This document shows, in pieces, positions 24,201-32,126 of a stretch of 32,126 nt of DNA; positions within the stretch are counted from its first letter, which is position 1; every line of letters starts with the position of its first letter. A program made the translations under genes and the position numbers. Below the pieces are notes generated by a model that ran no database searches, was not told the DNA's origin, and saw only the letters and a list, made by a program, of their open reading frames with translations. Source of the stretch: Winogradskyella sp. (GTDB lineage: Bacteria; Bacteroidota; Bacteroidia; Flavobacteriales; Flavobacteriaceae); the NCBI GenBank assembly GCA_004211785.1, contig SHBX01000028.1:1-32126 (forward strand), written 5' to 3'.

Positions 24201-24612
24201 CCTTAGTTAATTGCTTTTGTTCTTTGGTTTCTAAGTCCATAGTCCAAACATTATCTGAGCCACTTTTATCTGAGATAAAAACTATAGATTTTCCATCAGG
24301 ACTATAACGCGGATGAACGTCGTATGGCATTCCTTCAGTAATTCGAGTAGCAGAGCCTCCGGAAATAGGAATCGTATATAAATCTCCCATCATATCAAAG
24401 ATGATGGTTTTACCATCAGGATGCACATCTACAGAAATCCAAGTACCATTATCTGTCGTAAATGATATTTTGCGTTCTGGTTCTAGAGGTAATTCTTTTG
24501 TCGCTTTTTTTATAGAATCAGTTTCTTTTTTGTCGGCTTCTTGGGCATATGTTTTGATAGAAAACATTAAAATAATTGCAAGCAGAATAGTAGTTTGAAG
24601 AGGAGTTTTCAT
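21208..24612 (-). CDS. Secreted TolB-like beta-propeller / amidohydrolase fusion
   Basis: The protein has 1134 residues with a signal peptide (1-23, cut at TYA|QE). The first 600 or so residues are WD40-like PD40 repeats of the TolB/DPP-IV type, seen as recurring phrases such as YSPDGKSIVFISD (103-115), WSPDGDYIVGT (148-158), PSPDGSKITFT (364-374) and WSPNGKEIAFT (404-414). A lysine-rich linker follows (about 664-698). The C-terminal part (about 715-1110) is a metal-dependent amidohydrolase with TPGFVDTHAHMW (HxH at 780/782), GYPGHEHSF (H918, H920) and GVGSHGQLQGLG (H1020), where many relatives have an aspartate and this one shows SHG. The fusion is known from Bacteroidota and related phyla, where imidazolonepropionase-like or dipeptidase functions are assigned loosely. 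The substrate is not clear. No sorting domain is present, so it is probably periplasmic. It is monocistronic. Confidence 0.9.
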   Translation of the reverse strand: MKTPLQTTILLAIILMFSIKTYAQEADKKETDSIKKATKELPLEPERKISFTTDNGTWISVDVHPDGKTIIFDMMGDLYTIPISGGSATRITEGMPYDVHPRYSPDGKSIVFISDKSGSDNVWTMDLETKEQKQLTKDKNKYHVSADWSPDGDYIVGTRGRRNIKPFILHKDGGSGAVLLSKNKTQKLIDPAFSADGNHIYFSSRNGAWNYNAQLPQYQIMSYDREDGDTETITSRYGSSFTPTFSNDGLWMVYGSRFEEHTGLVLRNLTSGDERWLAYPVQRDEQESIAPLGVLPAMSFTPDNKNLIVSYGGKIYSISIGNNEAKEIPFTVNLDIDMGPMVSFKYPIEDTTEGIVTQIRDAVPSPDGSKITFTALNRLYVMNLPDGTPKRLTKNDFTEAQPTWSPNGKEIAFTTWKSGGGHLYKVNATGGKITQITKQPGIYTNPAWSYQANRIAFIKGSAQSYDDAIGPFARGAADQLAWVSADGGNINIIDKTKGRNTPHFTKINNRVYLNHGRKGLLSIRWDGTDEKEHLKLTGIKTYGSSDVFGIEHDVHAAMPTHEEGWRENNTASRPAVIKISPDGTHALTKINNDIYSVVIPKIGATPTISLAKAENAAFPATKLTLMGGEFPAWSSNSKKVHWSLGASHFVYDLDKGKTFADSLKLAKKKEKELKASKKATDSTKTDDKKDKKKKEKPRFKADEYKVIVKYKRSIPNGKTLLKGGRIITMEGDNVIENGDILIENNRIINVGTSGSFSVPSDAKIIDVSGKTLTPGFVDTHAHMWPNWGIHKNQIWIYSANLAYGVTTTRDPQTATTDVLTYSDMVDAGMMHGPRVYSTGPGVGFWAYNIENYDHAKDVLKQYSEYYNTKTIKMYLVGNRQQRQWVIKACKDLELMPTTEGGLDFKQNMVNLIDGYPGHEHSFPVYPIYDDVIKTVAESKMAVTPTLLVSYGGPWAENYFYSRENPYSDAKMQYFTPYAELAQKSRRRPGWFMDEEHVFKKHAEFMKDLIEADGIGGVGSHGQLQGLGFHWELWAVASGGMNNMDALKIATIKGTEALGLDDDLGSLETGKIADILIMDKNPLDNLRNTNTLTHVVKNGIVYDANTLDEVAPVAKKADKFNWQTKRPDNIPGIKN

Positions 24613-24691
24613 ATTAATTAGGTTGAGAAATTGTACAATTCAATGTTCTAAAGTAATCATTTATGATTTGATTAATAAAGCATCTTGACTA

Positions 24692-24733
24692 ATTAAAAAA
24701 CAAAAGAGGCTTTCTTTTCAGAAAACCTCTTTG
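24692..24733 (-). terminator. Terminator after the giant secreted protein gene
   Basis: On the minus strand, CAAAGAGG (24733-24726) pairs with CCTCTTTTG (24709-24701), with one extra base. An inner stem TTTTC/GAAAA extends it, and a run of T residues follows (24700-24695). It lies about 25 bp past the stop codon at 24759 and before the amidohydrolase start. Confidence 0.8.
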
Positions 24734-24758
24734 AGTTGAGTTTAAGTTTTTATATGGA

Positions 24759-27700
24759 TTAATCTACCAATACTTTTTTAGATACCGAACCGCTTACAGT
24801 ATTTAATTTAATGATATAAGCTCCAGAACTTAAGTTCCCAACATTGTATTCTGTCATATTTCCAGTTTTAATCTCTTCGATAGCAACTACATGCTGTCCA
24901 AGAAGATTAAATATCTGAATATCTTTTACTTCTAATCCATGAGGATTAAGTAGTACTACTTTGTCTATTGCATTTGCATAACGTACATCTAATTTCTCAT
25001 CATTTAAGATGTCATCATCTGTACTTAAACTTGCATTTTGATTACTAAATACTAATTCGAATCTTCCATCATAGTATCCAGCGTTAAGATAGATTTCATA
25101 ATCTCCTTCTTTAAGGTTTTGATAGAAATCTAATTCTATATCATGTAAGAACACTTCTTGTTCTGCATCTATATTTATTAGCTCTTCAATTTTTATTATG
25201 TTATTACCATCTGTAGCTGTATAGATTATTAAAGGATAACTAGTGTCATCATCCATATTATCTGATGCTTGTATCACATAGAAATTGTTTTCTAATCCCC
25301 AGAACATGTCGTCATCTTTATAATCATAGGTTACAGCATCGTAACCCCAGTCTACTCCAGGAGTAGTATTCTCATCAATAGTTAATAATAAGTGTCTATG
25401 CTGTTCAGCTGGTGATTCATAGCTTAACTTAATTTTTGATCTAGGATCAGCATCACCAGTTGTTGTTTCTGATGCATTTTCTGTTGTTGTTCTAAAAAAC
25501 TCACCATTTGACGCAGATTCTTTTTTGAAAATACGTTGACCATTATTAAAATTAATTGTACCACCATTGTCAGCGACTAAAAAGAAACCTTGCCCAACCT
25601 GAATGTATCTTCCAGGCGCTTTAGTACCAGAGCCAGTTGCAGACACATCTGGGTCTGAAGTTCCGGCTAAGTTAAATGGAGCTTCAAGACTACCTGCTAA
25701 ATTATAAGTACCATATCCACCTTGATAGTTAGCCAATATATGATCAGAACCTCCCCAATGTTCCCAGAAGTATAGCGTACCACTAGTTGTTGCGTCAGCT
25801 TCTGGAGTGAAACCTGTAATTATATAAACAAGGTGACCGTTACTATCTAAAACAGGATTTGAGCTACCATCTAAAAGTACATAATGAGGGTTTCCACTAC
25901 CATCTTCATAGATAGGACGTCCATTGCCGTCTAAAACGGGATTTCCACCAGATATTTGCATATTATACTGGTTTCCACCAGCATCTTGATAAATAGGGCG
26001 TCCATTACCATCTAAAACAGGATTTAAACTACCATCTAAAACGATGCGAATTAATCCTTCATTAAAAGATAAAGTTGCTCCATTATCTAAGATAAATTGT
26101 CTAGCATCAATAGCTGAAGCGTAAGGATTACCAACCAGATAATCATTGTATTGATTTATTGTAAGATTAATATCTGCATTGTTCGGTTTCCCTAAGAATG
26201 TATAATTTTGTTCAGTTCCAGCTGATCCAGGACCTTTCATTGTAAATCCTTCACCTGGCTCTATTGTTCCTGTACGTCTAACATGTTCCCATTGTGAGTA
26301 ATCACCATCAGTATTATTGGCAAATTTCCAAATCCAATAATCGGCAATAGTCACTGGACTCCCAGGGGCACCATCGTAACCTGTATTTGAGAAATTAACT
26401 GCAGTACCATTATCTAGCATTATATCAGTGACTGAGTAAGAATATCTATTCTCATTTACAATATTTGTTGGATCTATACTTGTAGCACCTACTGGCGCAC
26501 CCCAATAATTATAGTGGTATGTGTCAGTTACACCTTGTTGATCTTTTTCAAGTTCACCGGATGGTCCTAATATTAAATCACTACCTGTAGTTTGTATTAA
26601 TTGAGATTCTCCCTCAAGATCAATTTTACCACTCATTTCTAAATAATGAGTTACGGTGTAACCAAATCCTGTTTGTGCTGAGTTATCTCCATCTACAGTT
26701 ATAGTTCCAGAGTTTTGAACATGTGCTAATACAGTTCTATTACCTTCATTATTATTACTATCAAGATCAGCATCATCAACTAAAGTTGTATTATTTATTG
26801 TTATATCATGAGATGTCTCAACAATATTCCAATCTACATATGCTTCATTATCAGCTAATGCACGCGCTCCTGGTATAGTTTGAACCGAACCATTTACCCA
26901 TGTTGATGAATCACCCCAATTTCCGTTTTGTGTTGACACATATGGTAGTGGAGCAGTTTGAAAATCTACAGTTCTTAATTGTCTTAAATAACCTATTAGA
27001 TCATTTCCTGAGTCGTCATTAGTATTAGTATACGTATATCTAGACATTGGGAAATAAGCTCTTAGGTTTGTAAAATCTAAACCAGAAGCATCATTCTTTG
27101 TTGGTAAAATACTATTGTCATCAAAATATTTACCTATTGTACCGGCGTTGTCTTCCAATTCTTGATTCATTAAAAATCTTAGTTGACTTTCAGTTAGGGC
27201 GGCATTCCAAACTCTAACCTCATCAATGTTACCGTCAAAATAGGCCGTTGCGCCACCGTCTCTTCCGGCAGCTCCAATTAAGAAAGATCTACTTGTGTCA
27301 ATAGGAAGTGGTAACGTTTCAGTAGTTTCCAAAACACCATCAATGTATAGCCTTGCAGTTGTGCCATCATGTGTTACTGCAATATGATGCCACACATTCT
27401 CAGGGATTACCGCAGTAGATTGTATAGTTCTTGTAGAACCATTTATCCAATTCATTTCTACTTGTCCTCCTGCTAATATTTTTAAATCATAACCTTCAGT
27501 ATAGGCCACATCTCTTTTTGCAATAATTGATGTGTTAGTAGAACCAGTTTCTCTTTTTATCCATGTAGATAAAGTAAAAGCTGTATTTAAATCTAGATAA
27601 TCTTCGACATCTATATAATTTTGTGCACTTGAATCAAAGTTTATAGACCTTTCTACTACTATTTCAGGAGCATACCCGAAAGTAATATATCTTTCAGCAT

Positions 27701-30700
27701 TTGCTGGAAAATCATATTCAGCCAATAAGTTGCCACTACCATCAGAAGACATTACTCTATATTGGGCAGTTGGTGTAAATACTCCAGTCTCAGATATAAA
27801 CATTAAATAGTTTCCTGGCGGCGTAATGTTTCTTACAGCATTTTCAGGTACTGATATTTGAACTCTACCTACATCACCAGTTTCTACAACTTTCCAAATA
27901 CGTTGCATACCAATAAATTGTACATTGGTATTAAGACCAGAAATATTATCACTCATATCTACAGCAATAGTAGAAGGAGCTGCATCTAAGCTAGCATTAT
28001 TATTACCCCATACTAAGAAGTTCTTATCTGTAAATGATGATGTAGAATTTACTGTTTTGTTTTCTGAGTTTGTAGTTTCTATACTAGTTAAACCCATGGT
28101 CACTATACCTCTTGTTTCTCCAGTGCCATCAACTATAGAGTTAATACTACTTGATTGTCTCTGGTCAAGGCCAGAAGCATCATCTCTACCAATACCTGCT
28201 ATATCATAGTTGTATCCATTGTTAGCTAACTCATCCCATATTACAGAGCCATCACTATTCACATAATTAAGATTACCTTCTTCTATCACACCAGCAGTAA
28301 TTGTTGGTTCAAGAGTAATACCATATTTTATGGCTAGGTAAGATTGAATTCTATTTCGTTCTTGGGTGGCATTTACATCATTTTTTCTGCCAGTATATGT
28401 TATGACTTCTGCAATACGCCCATCAAAACTTCCTTGCCAGTATTGACTTCTACCTAACCAAAAACGTTGCTCAGTTACTATAGAAAAATCAGCTGCATCA
28501 TTGGTAGTGTCACCAATTTGGTTAGCATCCATATAAATCTCTATGCCATCATCAGTTGTATTGTGTCTAGTATTAATAATACTCACTCGATTCATGTTGA
28601 TAGAGGTATCTGTAGAAGCTCTACCATAGCCTGGAAATGGCGATGAAGCATTTGTAGAACCAACAGCATAGCCAAAGATTTCGTTAGTAAATCGAGCTGA
28701 ATAATTTCCGAAGCCAAAACCAGTAACATCTTCAACATAAGTATTATTTGCAGTAACATCAAAACTTGTGAATGTATCTAAAGGTATCGTAGATGTATTT
28801 ACAGGCGTATCTGGCATAACAACCATAAATATATCATTACTATTAAAGCCTGCTGAGCTTTCTAGTACTTCTCTGCCATCTAGATATGTCATATCTCCAC
28901 TAGCAGTTGTATTATCGTTTGTAAAATCAATTACTGGGTTGAAGTTTATGTTTCTTGCAGCACTGTTTCTATATGTTGGTTCATTTCCTGTTTCTGTGAC
29001 AGCAGCATCATTTCCAATACCAGTATCTGTCCATTGGGAAACTAAAGTACCATCTGTACCTACAGTTGTACCATTTAATTTATCTGCTTGTAACCATAGA
29101 CTTAAATCTGCGGTAACTCCACCAGGTCCGACCGTCGGAGTGTTGTAATTTATACCAGTAATGCTAATATTATCAATATAGATATTATCTGTGGTATCAC
29201 TTGCATTAGATTGAAATCTAAATCTAGCATTATTAGAAAAGGTATAATCAGTTGCTAATAAACCTACAACTCTTACATAATAGTCCGTAGAGGTACTACC
29301 CATTTGAAAATCTCCAGTTTTACTTGCAGGAACTGTATCTCCTGCATTAAAAGTTCTTACTACTTGCCAATTAGCACCATCGTCATCACTATATTCAAAA
29401 GTGAAAGTTTCGTCAAGTTCAAACCCGTCGGCATAAAAGAAAAATTTAAAATCTATTTTGTCATAAGACGTTAGGTCAATATTGGGCGAGCATACTGCCG
29501 AGGCTGAACCGGAATTGCTACGAATCATAAAACTATAACTATTGTCATATGATGTAGCAGCATTATTTACTCGACTTGCATCTGCACCACCAGAGTTCCA
29601 GCCATTAGTACCAGTTTCAAAACTTTCAGTATATGGAAGAGTTATAGTGGAAGAACTACATGAAGGTGTAATTCCTGTCGCTTGAACATCAAAAGTATAT
29701 ACATCTTCAGGGGAAAGACTATTACTATTTATTGTTATTTCGGCTGATGTGACTGCAGCACTAGTAGTAGTAACAGTTATATCAAAAGTAGTAGATACGC
29801 CAGAAGCAATTGTAGTTGATACAGGACCACTAACAACAAAATCAGTATTATCACTTGTTATTGAGCTTATAGTTAGATTTGCTGTTCCTGTATTTTGTAT
29901 TGTATATGTTCTAGCAGTTGGTGTAGAAATTAAAAGATTCCCAAAATCTGTACTATTTATTATTGAAGGACTATTTGTACTACCATCATTAATATTGTTA
30001 CTACTGCTATCTACGACGTTTATATTAGGACCAGGAGTAAAAGTAGTCACCATTGATACTGAATCTATGGCCATATCACTTGTGAAATCTGAACCAGTAG
30101 TACCATTAAATCTTATTTTTATAGTTTGGCCAACATATGCAGCTAAATCTATATCTACAAGTATCCAAGGATCTGTATGAGCAGTTTGATCTTCGCCGGA
30201 TTGTGTCCAAATAGGCGCACCAAATGTAGCGCCATTATCTGTACTTACTTCTACATCTAGAGTACCCATATTTGTTCCATACATATGGTAATAAAATGAA
30301 AATTGAGCTCCTGTTTCTGCTGTTAAATCAATACAAGGACTAATTAGATTAAACTCATAATTAAAGTTAGGATTACTTCCTTCTGTAAATAGGTAGTAAG
30401 AACCATTGTTTGCTCCATTTGGTCCAGTGTTATTAGAAGGTGTGCCACCCATTTGTCTTGTCCAATCCTCATCGTCAGTTGAATCTTGTGTCCATCCACC
30501 TAAGCCTGATTCAAAACTTTCATCATATGGAAATGTATCTATTGCTGCACCACAGCCTGAACCAGTTATTGTTATATCATCATACACGTCCCATTCGTCT
30601 GTAGAATTATTTTGACCAATAAACCTTATTGCAGAGTTAGTTGCTAAAGTATAACTAGCAGAATTAATGGTTGCAGTTAAGGTAGTTGCGTTTCCTGAGC

Positions 30701-31106
30701 CAGACCCAAAAAAATCGGTTCCTCTTCTATATGTACCGATAGTGTTCCAAGTTGTGCCATCATAATATTGTAAATCGAAACCATCTCCATTTTCTAGACT
30801 TGCAGCATTCACATGACAAAAGGAAATATCAATCTGATTGAATGGGGTAAAATCATAGTTTGGGGATGTCATAACTGAACTAGCACTTAAATCAAAGTCA
30901 TAGTATGTAAAAATTGCACCAAATGCAGTACAGCTATTAGCATTGAAATTTCTTCCAGCATCAAATCCACCATCAATCCACCCTTCTAAATCAATACCAA
31001 AATCATGACTTGCAATTGTTGTTTGACTGTAACTAAGGTTTACAGTAATTAAAAATAGAAAAGAAAGGACAACAGTCCTTAACGAGTTAACGTAATAAGT
31101 TTTCAT
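24759..31106 (-). CDS. Giant secreted multidomain protein with LamG, MAM-like and T9SS sorting domains
   Basis: The protein has 2115 residues when started at ATG 31106. A TTG at 31160 would add 18 residues upstream of the signal peptide and would start inside the promoter, so it was rejected. Layout: signal peptide (1-27, SYS|QT), jelly-roll module (28-185), MAM-like module (195-352, SFESGLGGWTQDS..), choice-of-anchor-D type Ig module (370-480), a second jelly-roll (485-652), a DUF8202-like region (about 665-1150, including IAEVITYTGRKNDVNATQER and RIQSYLAIKYGITL), a LamG/concanavalin-like domain (about 1150-1312, STWIKRETGSTNT.. to FDGNIDEVRVWNAALTE), a beta-rich region typical of flavobacterial surface proteins, and a T9SS type A sorting domain (about 2040-2115, IQIFNLLGQHVVAIEE .. 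KKVLVD). It is expected to be exported and surface attached. It may bind glycans or act in adhesion, but the function is unknown. A three-copy repeat insertion interrupts residues 1675-1776. Confidence 0.88.
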   Translation of the reverse strand: MKTYYVNSLRTVVLSFLFLITVNLSYSQTTIASHDFGIDLEGWIDGGFDAGRNFNANSCTAFGAIFTYYDFDLSASSVMTSPNYDFTPFNQIDISFCHVNAASLENGDGFDLQYYDGTTWNTIGTYRRGTDFFGSGSGNATTLTATINSASYTLATNSAIRFIGQNNSTDEWDVYDDITITGSGCGAAIDTFPYDESFESGLGGWTQDSTDDEDWTRQMGGTPSNNTGPNGANNGSYYLFTEGSNPNFNYEFNLISPCIDLTAETGAQFSFYYHMYGTNMGTLDVEVSTDNGATFGAPIWTQSGEDQTAHTDPWILVDIDLAAYVGQTIKIRFNGTTGSDFTSDMAIDSVSMVTTFTPGPNINVVDSSSNNINDGSTNSPSIINSTDFGNLLISTPTARTYTIQNTGTANLTISSITSDNTDFVVSGPVSTTIASGVSTTFDITVTTTSAAVTSAEITINSNSLSPEDVYTFDVQATGITPSCSSSTITLPYTESFETGTNGWNSGGADASRVNNAATSYDNSYSFMIRSNSGSASAVCSPNIDLTSYDKIDFKFFFYADGFELDETFTFEYSDDDGANWQVVRTFNAGDTVPASKTGDFQMGSTSTDYYVRVVGLLATDYTFSNNARFRFQSNASDTTDNIYIDNISITGINYNTPTVGPGGVTADLSLWLQADKLNGTTVGTDGTLVSQWTDTGIGNDAAVTETGNEPTYRNSAARNINFNPVIDFTNDNTTASGDMTYLDGREVLESSAGFNSNDIFMVVMPDTPVNTSTIPLDTFTSFDVTANNTYVEDVTGFGFGNYSARFTNEIFGYAVGSTNASSPFPGYGRASTDTSINMNRVSIINTRHNTTDDGIEIYMDANQIGDTTNDAADFSIVTEQRFWLGRSQYWQGSFDGRIAEVITYTGRKNDVNATQERNRIQSYLAIKYGITLEPTITAGVIEEGNLNYVNSDGSVIWDELANNGYNYDIAGIGRDDASGLDQRQSSSINSIVDGTGETRGIVTMGLTSIETTNSENKTVNSTSSFTDKNFLVWGNNNASLDAAPSTIAVDMSDNISGLNTNVQFIGMQRIWKVVETGDVGRVQISVPENAVRNITPPGNYLMFISETGVFTPTAQYRVMSSDGSGNLLAEYDFPANAERYITFGYAPEIVVERSINFDSSAQNYIDVEDYLDLNTAFTLSTWIKRETGSTNTSIIAKRDVAYTEGYDLKILAGGQVEMNWINGSTRTIQSTAVIPENVWHHIAVTHDGTTARLYIDGVLETTETLPLPIDTSRSFLIGAAGRDGGATAYFDGNIDEVRVWNAALTESQLRFLMNQELEDNAGTIGKYFDDNSILPTKNDASGLDFTNLRAYFPMSRYTYTNTNDDSGNDLIGYLRQLRTVDFQTAPLPYVSTQNGNWGDSSTWVNGSVQTIPGARALADNEAYVDWNIVETSHDITINNTTLVDDADLDSNNNEGNRTVLAHVQNSGTITVDGDNSAQTGFGYTVTHYLEMSGKIDLEGESQLIQTTGSDLILGPSGELEKDQQGVTDTYHYNYWGAPVGATSIDPTNIVNENRYSYSVTDIMLDNGTAVNFSNTGYDGAPGSPVTIADYWIWKFANNTDGDYSQWEHVRRTGTIEPGEGFTMKGPGSAGTEQNYTFLGKPNNADINLTINQYNDYLVGNPYASAIDARQFILDNGATLSFNEGLIRIVLDGSLNPVLDGNGRPIYQDAGGNQYNMQISGGNPVLDGNGRPIYEDGSGNPHYVLLDGSSNPVLDSNGHLVYIITGFTPEADATTSGTLYFWEHWGGSDHILANYQGGYGTYNLAGSLEAPFNLAGTSDPDVSATGSGTKAPGRYIQVGQGFFLVADNGGTINFNNGQRIFKKESASNGEFFRTTTENASETTTGDADPRSKIKLSYESPAEQHRHLLLTIDENTTPGVDWGYDAVTYDYKDDDMFWGLENNFYVIQASDNMDDDTSYPLIIYTATDGNNIIKIEELINIDAEQEVFLHDIELDFYQNLKEGDYEIYLNAGYYDGRFELVFSNQNASLSTDDDILNDEKLDVRYANAIDKVVLLNPHGLEVKDIQIFNLLGQHVVAIEEIKTGNMTEYNVGNLSSGAYIIKLNTVSGSVSKKVLVD
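25803..26042 (-). repeat. Three intragenic NPVLDGNGRPIY-type repeats
   Basis: Inside the giant protein, three copies of a 27-28 residue unit follow each other, with cores NPVLDGNGRPIY (residues 1695-1706), NPVLDGNGRPIY (1722-1733) and NPVLDSNGHLVY (1750-1761). The copies differ at silent and coding positions, so they are not a very recent duplication. They separate two segments that are normally near each other in this protein class (GNPYASAIDARQFI and GTLYFWEHW). Confidence 0.9.
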
Positions 31107-31145
31107 AAAGCGGTTAATTTTATAGTTTGGGACTATATTACGGTA

Positions 31146-31177
31146 CAAACATACCGTCAAACTCTATGAAATGCAAA
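31146..31177 (-). promoter_or_regulatory. Promoter of the giant secreted protein gene
   Basis: On the minus strand TTTG (31177-31174) and TATGTTTG (31153-31146) are separated by exactly 20 bp, a full match to the Bacteroidota consensus. Transcription would begin near 31140, giving a leader of about 34 nt before ATG 31106. This supports that start. Confidence 0.82.
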
Positions 31178-31242
31178 TAAATTCGATGAAATGCACACAC
31201 TTTTTTTTAAATGTATGATTTTCAGTTATTTATAATTTAAAT

Positions 31243-31276
31243 AAAAGAGACGATATTATATAATATCGTCTCTTTT
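31243..31276 (-). terminator. 34-bp perfect palindrome, terminator of the HYR-repeat gene
   Basis: AAAAGAGACGATATTA (31243-31258) and TAATATCGTCTCTTTT (31261-31276) are perfect inverted copies around a central TA. The whole 34 bp is its own reverse complement. It lies 15 bp past the stop of the minus-strand gene at 31292, and the terminal T run favours termination. Symmetry makes it work in both directions. Confidence 0.85.
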
Positions 31277-31291
31277 CCTATAATTTGTAAA

Positions 31292-32126
31292 TTAGTATTT
31301 GATTAATCTTGAGCTAAATACACTATTTGAGATAGTGTTGGTAATTCTAATAATATAAGGTGCAATTTCTAATCTGCTCAAGCCATTAAGATTTATCTCA
31401 TTATTGTTTACACCTTTTACTTCATTAAATACTCTTCGTCCATTTAAGTCATAGATTACAATATTAAAAGTATCACCAGATAATTTTGCTGGTACTTTAA
31501 TAACAATATTATCTCTAAATGGGTTAGGAGATATGCTAAAGATTTCAATCTTATCATCGTCAATATCTAGTGTGATATCTTCTACTGTTACTGTAGCATT
31601 ACACATTGAAACATTACCATTAATATCTGTAACAGTAAATGTAACCACATTAGCTCCAATATCTGCTGATGTAAATGTGTTTGGAGATACAGCGATAGAA
31701 GCAACTCCGCAATTATCACTTGATCCACTATCAATCTCATTTGCGGTAATTGTTGCATTTCCAGTTCCATCTAATTGAACAGTTATATCTTGAGTAGAAC
31801 ATATAGGGTCAATGTTATCATCTACTACAATATCTTGAGTTTGAGTCGATGTATTTCCATTACCATCATCAAAGATCCATGTGACTGTGGTTGTGCCTTG
31901 TGTTGAACTCGTTAAAGCATCAGTAGTTGTACCTGTAATAGTACCACCACAGTTATCTGTTGCTGTCGGTGCACTACCAGTAATAGTTGCAGAACATTCA
32001 CCAGTGGCATCAGGCAGTGTCATAGCATCTGGCACAGGCGCGGTCGTATCATCATAGTTATAAGTTTGGTCCACATTGATACTATTACCATTGCCATCAT
32101 CGAAAGTCCAAGTGATAGTTGTAGAA
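31292..32126 (-). CDS. HYR-repeat surface protein with T9SS sorting domain, C-terminal part (5' end outside window)
   Basis: The frame is open from the window edge to the stop at 31292, about 277 residues. It does not begin inside the window: a GTG at 32074 can act as a formal start, but the upstream codons continue the repeat (TITWTFDDGNGN), so the gene is truncated by the window. Contents: repeated HYR/immunoglobulin-like modules with the phrases TATDNCGG, TTTVTWIFDDGNGN, DNCGVASIAVSP and ANVVTFTVTDINGN, each with the paired cysteine and the V-T-[FW] pattern typical of these adhesin modules. The last about 85 residues are a T9SS type A sorting domain, opening with SISPNPFRDNIVIKV and containing IYDLNGRRVFNEV. 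It is a probable large adhesin or matrix protein. It is followed by a palindromic terminator, so it is transcribed separately from the giant protein gene downstream. Confidence 0.85.
   Translation of the reverse strand, partial: STTITWTFDDGNGNSINVDQTYNYDDTTAPVPDAMTLPDATGECSATITGSAPTATDNCGGTITGTTTDALTSSTQGTTTVTWIFDDGNGNTSTQTQDIVVDDNIDPICSTQDITVQLDGTGNATITANEIDSGSSDNCGVASIAVSPNTFTSADIGANVVTFTVTDINGNVSMCNATVTVEDITLDIDDDKIEIFSISPNPFRDNIVIKVPAKLSGDTFNIVIYDLNGRRVFNEVKGVNNNEINLNGLSRLEIAPYIIRITNTISNSVFSSRLIKY

Noticed and set aside
31107..31160. TTG start that would add 18 residues to the giant protein
   Set aside because: It would place residues before a clear signal peptide and start inside the -7 promoter box.
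32072..32074. GTG as start of the last gene
   Set aside because: Upstream codons continue the same HYR repeat to the window edge, so the gene is simply cut.
1..32126. A defence island, mobile element or biosynthetic gene cluster
   Set aside because: All large genes belong to housekeeping or common envelope families. There is no transposase, integrase, toxin pair, tRNA-flanked insertion or cluster of unknown genes.

Overview
The window looks like an ordinary chromosomal stretch of a marine-type Flavobacteriaceae (Bacteroidota). The evidence is the AT-rich composition, Bacteroidota-type promoters (TTG/TTTG, about 20 bp, TAnnTTTG), three proteins with type A sorting domains of the type IX secretion system (T9SS), an Oar-like TonB-dependent receptor, a YtxJ protein of the bacillithiol system, and several Bacteroidota-restricted families. 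A species cannot be named. No phage, insertion sequence, CRISPR array, tRNA or rRNA gene was seen, and there is no gene-free stretch longer than about 220 bp.

Layout. 1-239 (-): start of a TraB/GumN-family protein cut by the window edge. 438-3044 (-): clpB, followed by a hairpin-rich 3' region with a terminator. 3201-4408 (+): ytxJ and a class I methyltransferase, probably one transcript. 4460-5969 (-): a secreted cysteine-rich sorting-domain protein and a DCC-family thiol oxidoreductase. 6118-7001: hpf (+) and rlmH (-), convergent and separated by a (CACCTAA)n array. 7100-11376 (+): nadC, a YihY-type membrane protein and priA, closely packed. 11465-12172 (-): a LytTR response regulator. 12359-13459 (+): rpsF-rpsR-rplI with a near-consensus promoter and a terminator. 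13571-18202 (+): the Oar-like receptor, a glycerophosphodiester phosphodiesterase lipoprotein and a small DUF6495-like protein. 18234-18325: a second, longer (CACCTAA)n array. 18325-19569 (-): a MacB-like permease. 19791-21161 (+): hisS behind a leader of three hairpins. 21208-24612 (-): a secreted beta-propeller/amidohydrolase fusion. 24759-31106 (-): a 2115-residue secreted multidomain protein. 31292-32126 (-): the C-terminal part of an HYR-repeat surface protein.

Functionally the window mixes housekeeping (protein quality control, ribosome assembly, modification and hibernation, NAD synthesis, replication restart, histidyl-tRNA charging) with the envelope and secreted proteins typical of the family. 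I found no dedicated new multi-gene system. The most unusual signals are non-coding or intragenic. Two heptamer arrays lie in convergent gaps where a hairpin terminator would be expected, and each one supplies or abuts the stop codon of the minus-strand gene. Helically phased direct repeats lie upstream of the LytTR gene. Dense GAC/GTC dyads lie between clpB and ytxJ. The hisS leader has stacked hairpins. A three-copy repeat insertion interrupts a conserved module of the giant secreted protein.

Start codons were checked against the DNA. Four genes (rlmH, priA, the LytTR regulator and the giant protein) can be extended upstream only to TTG codons, so the downstream ATG was preferred.
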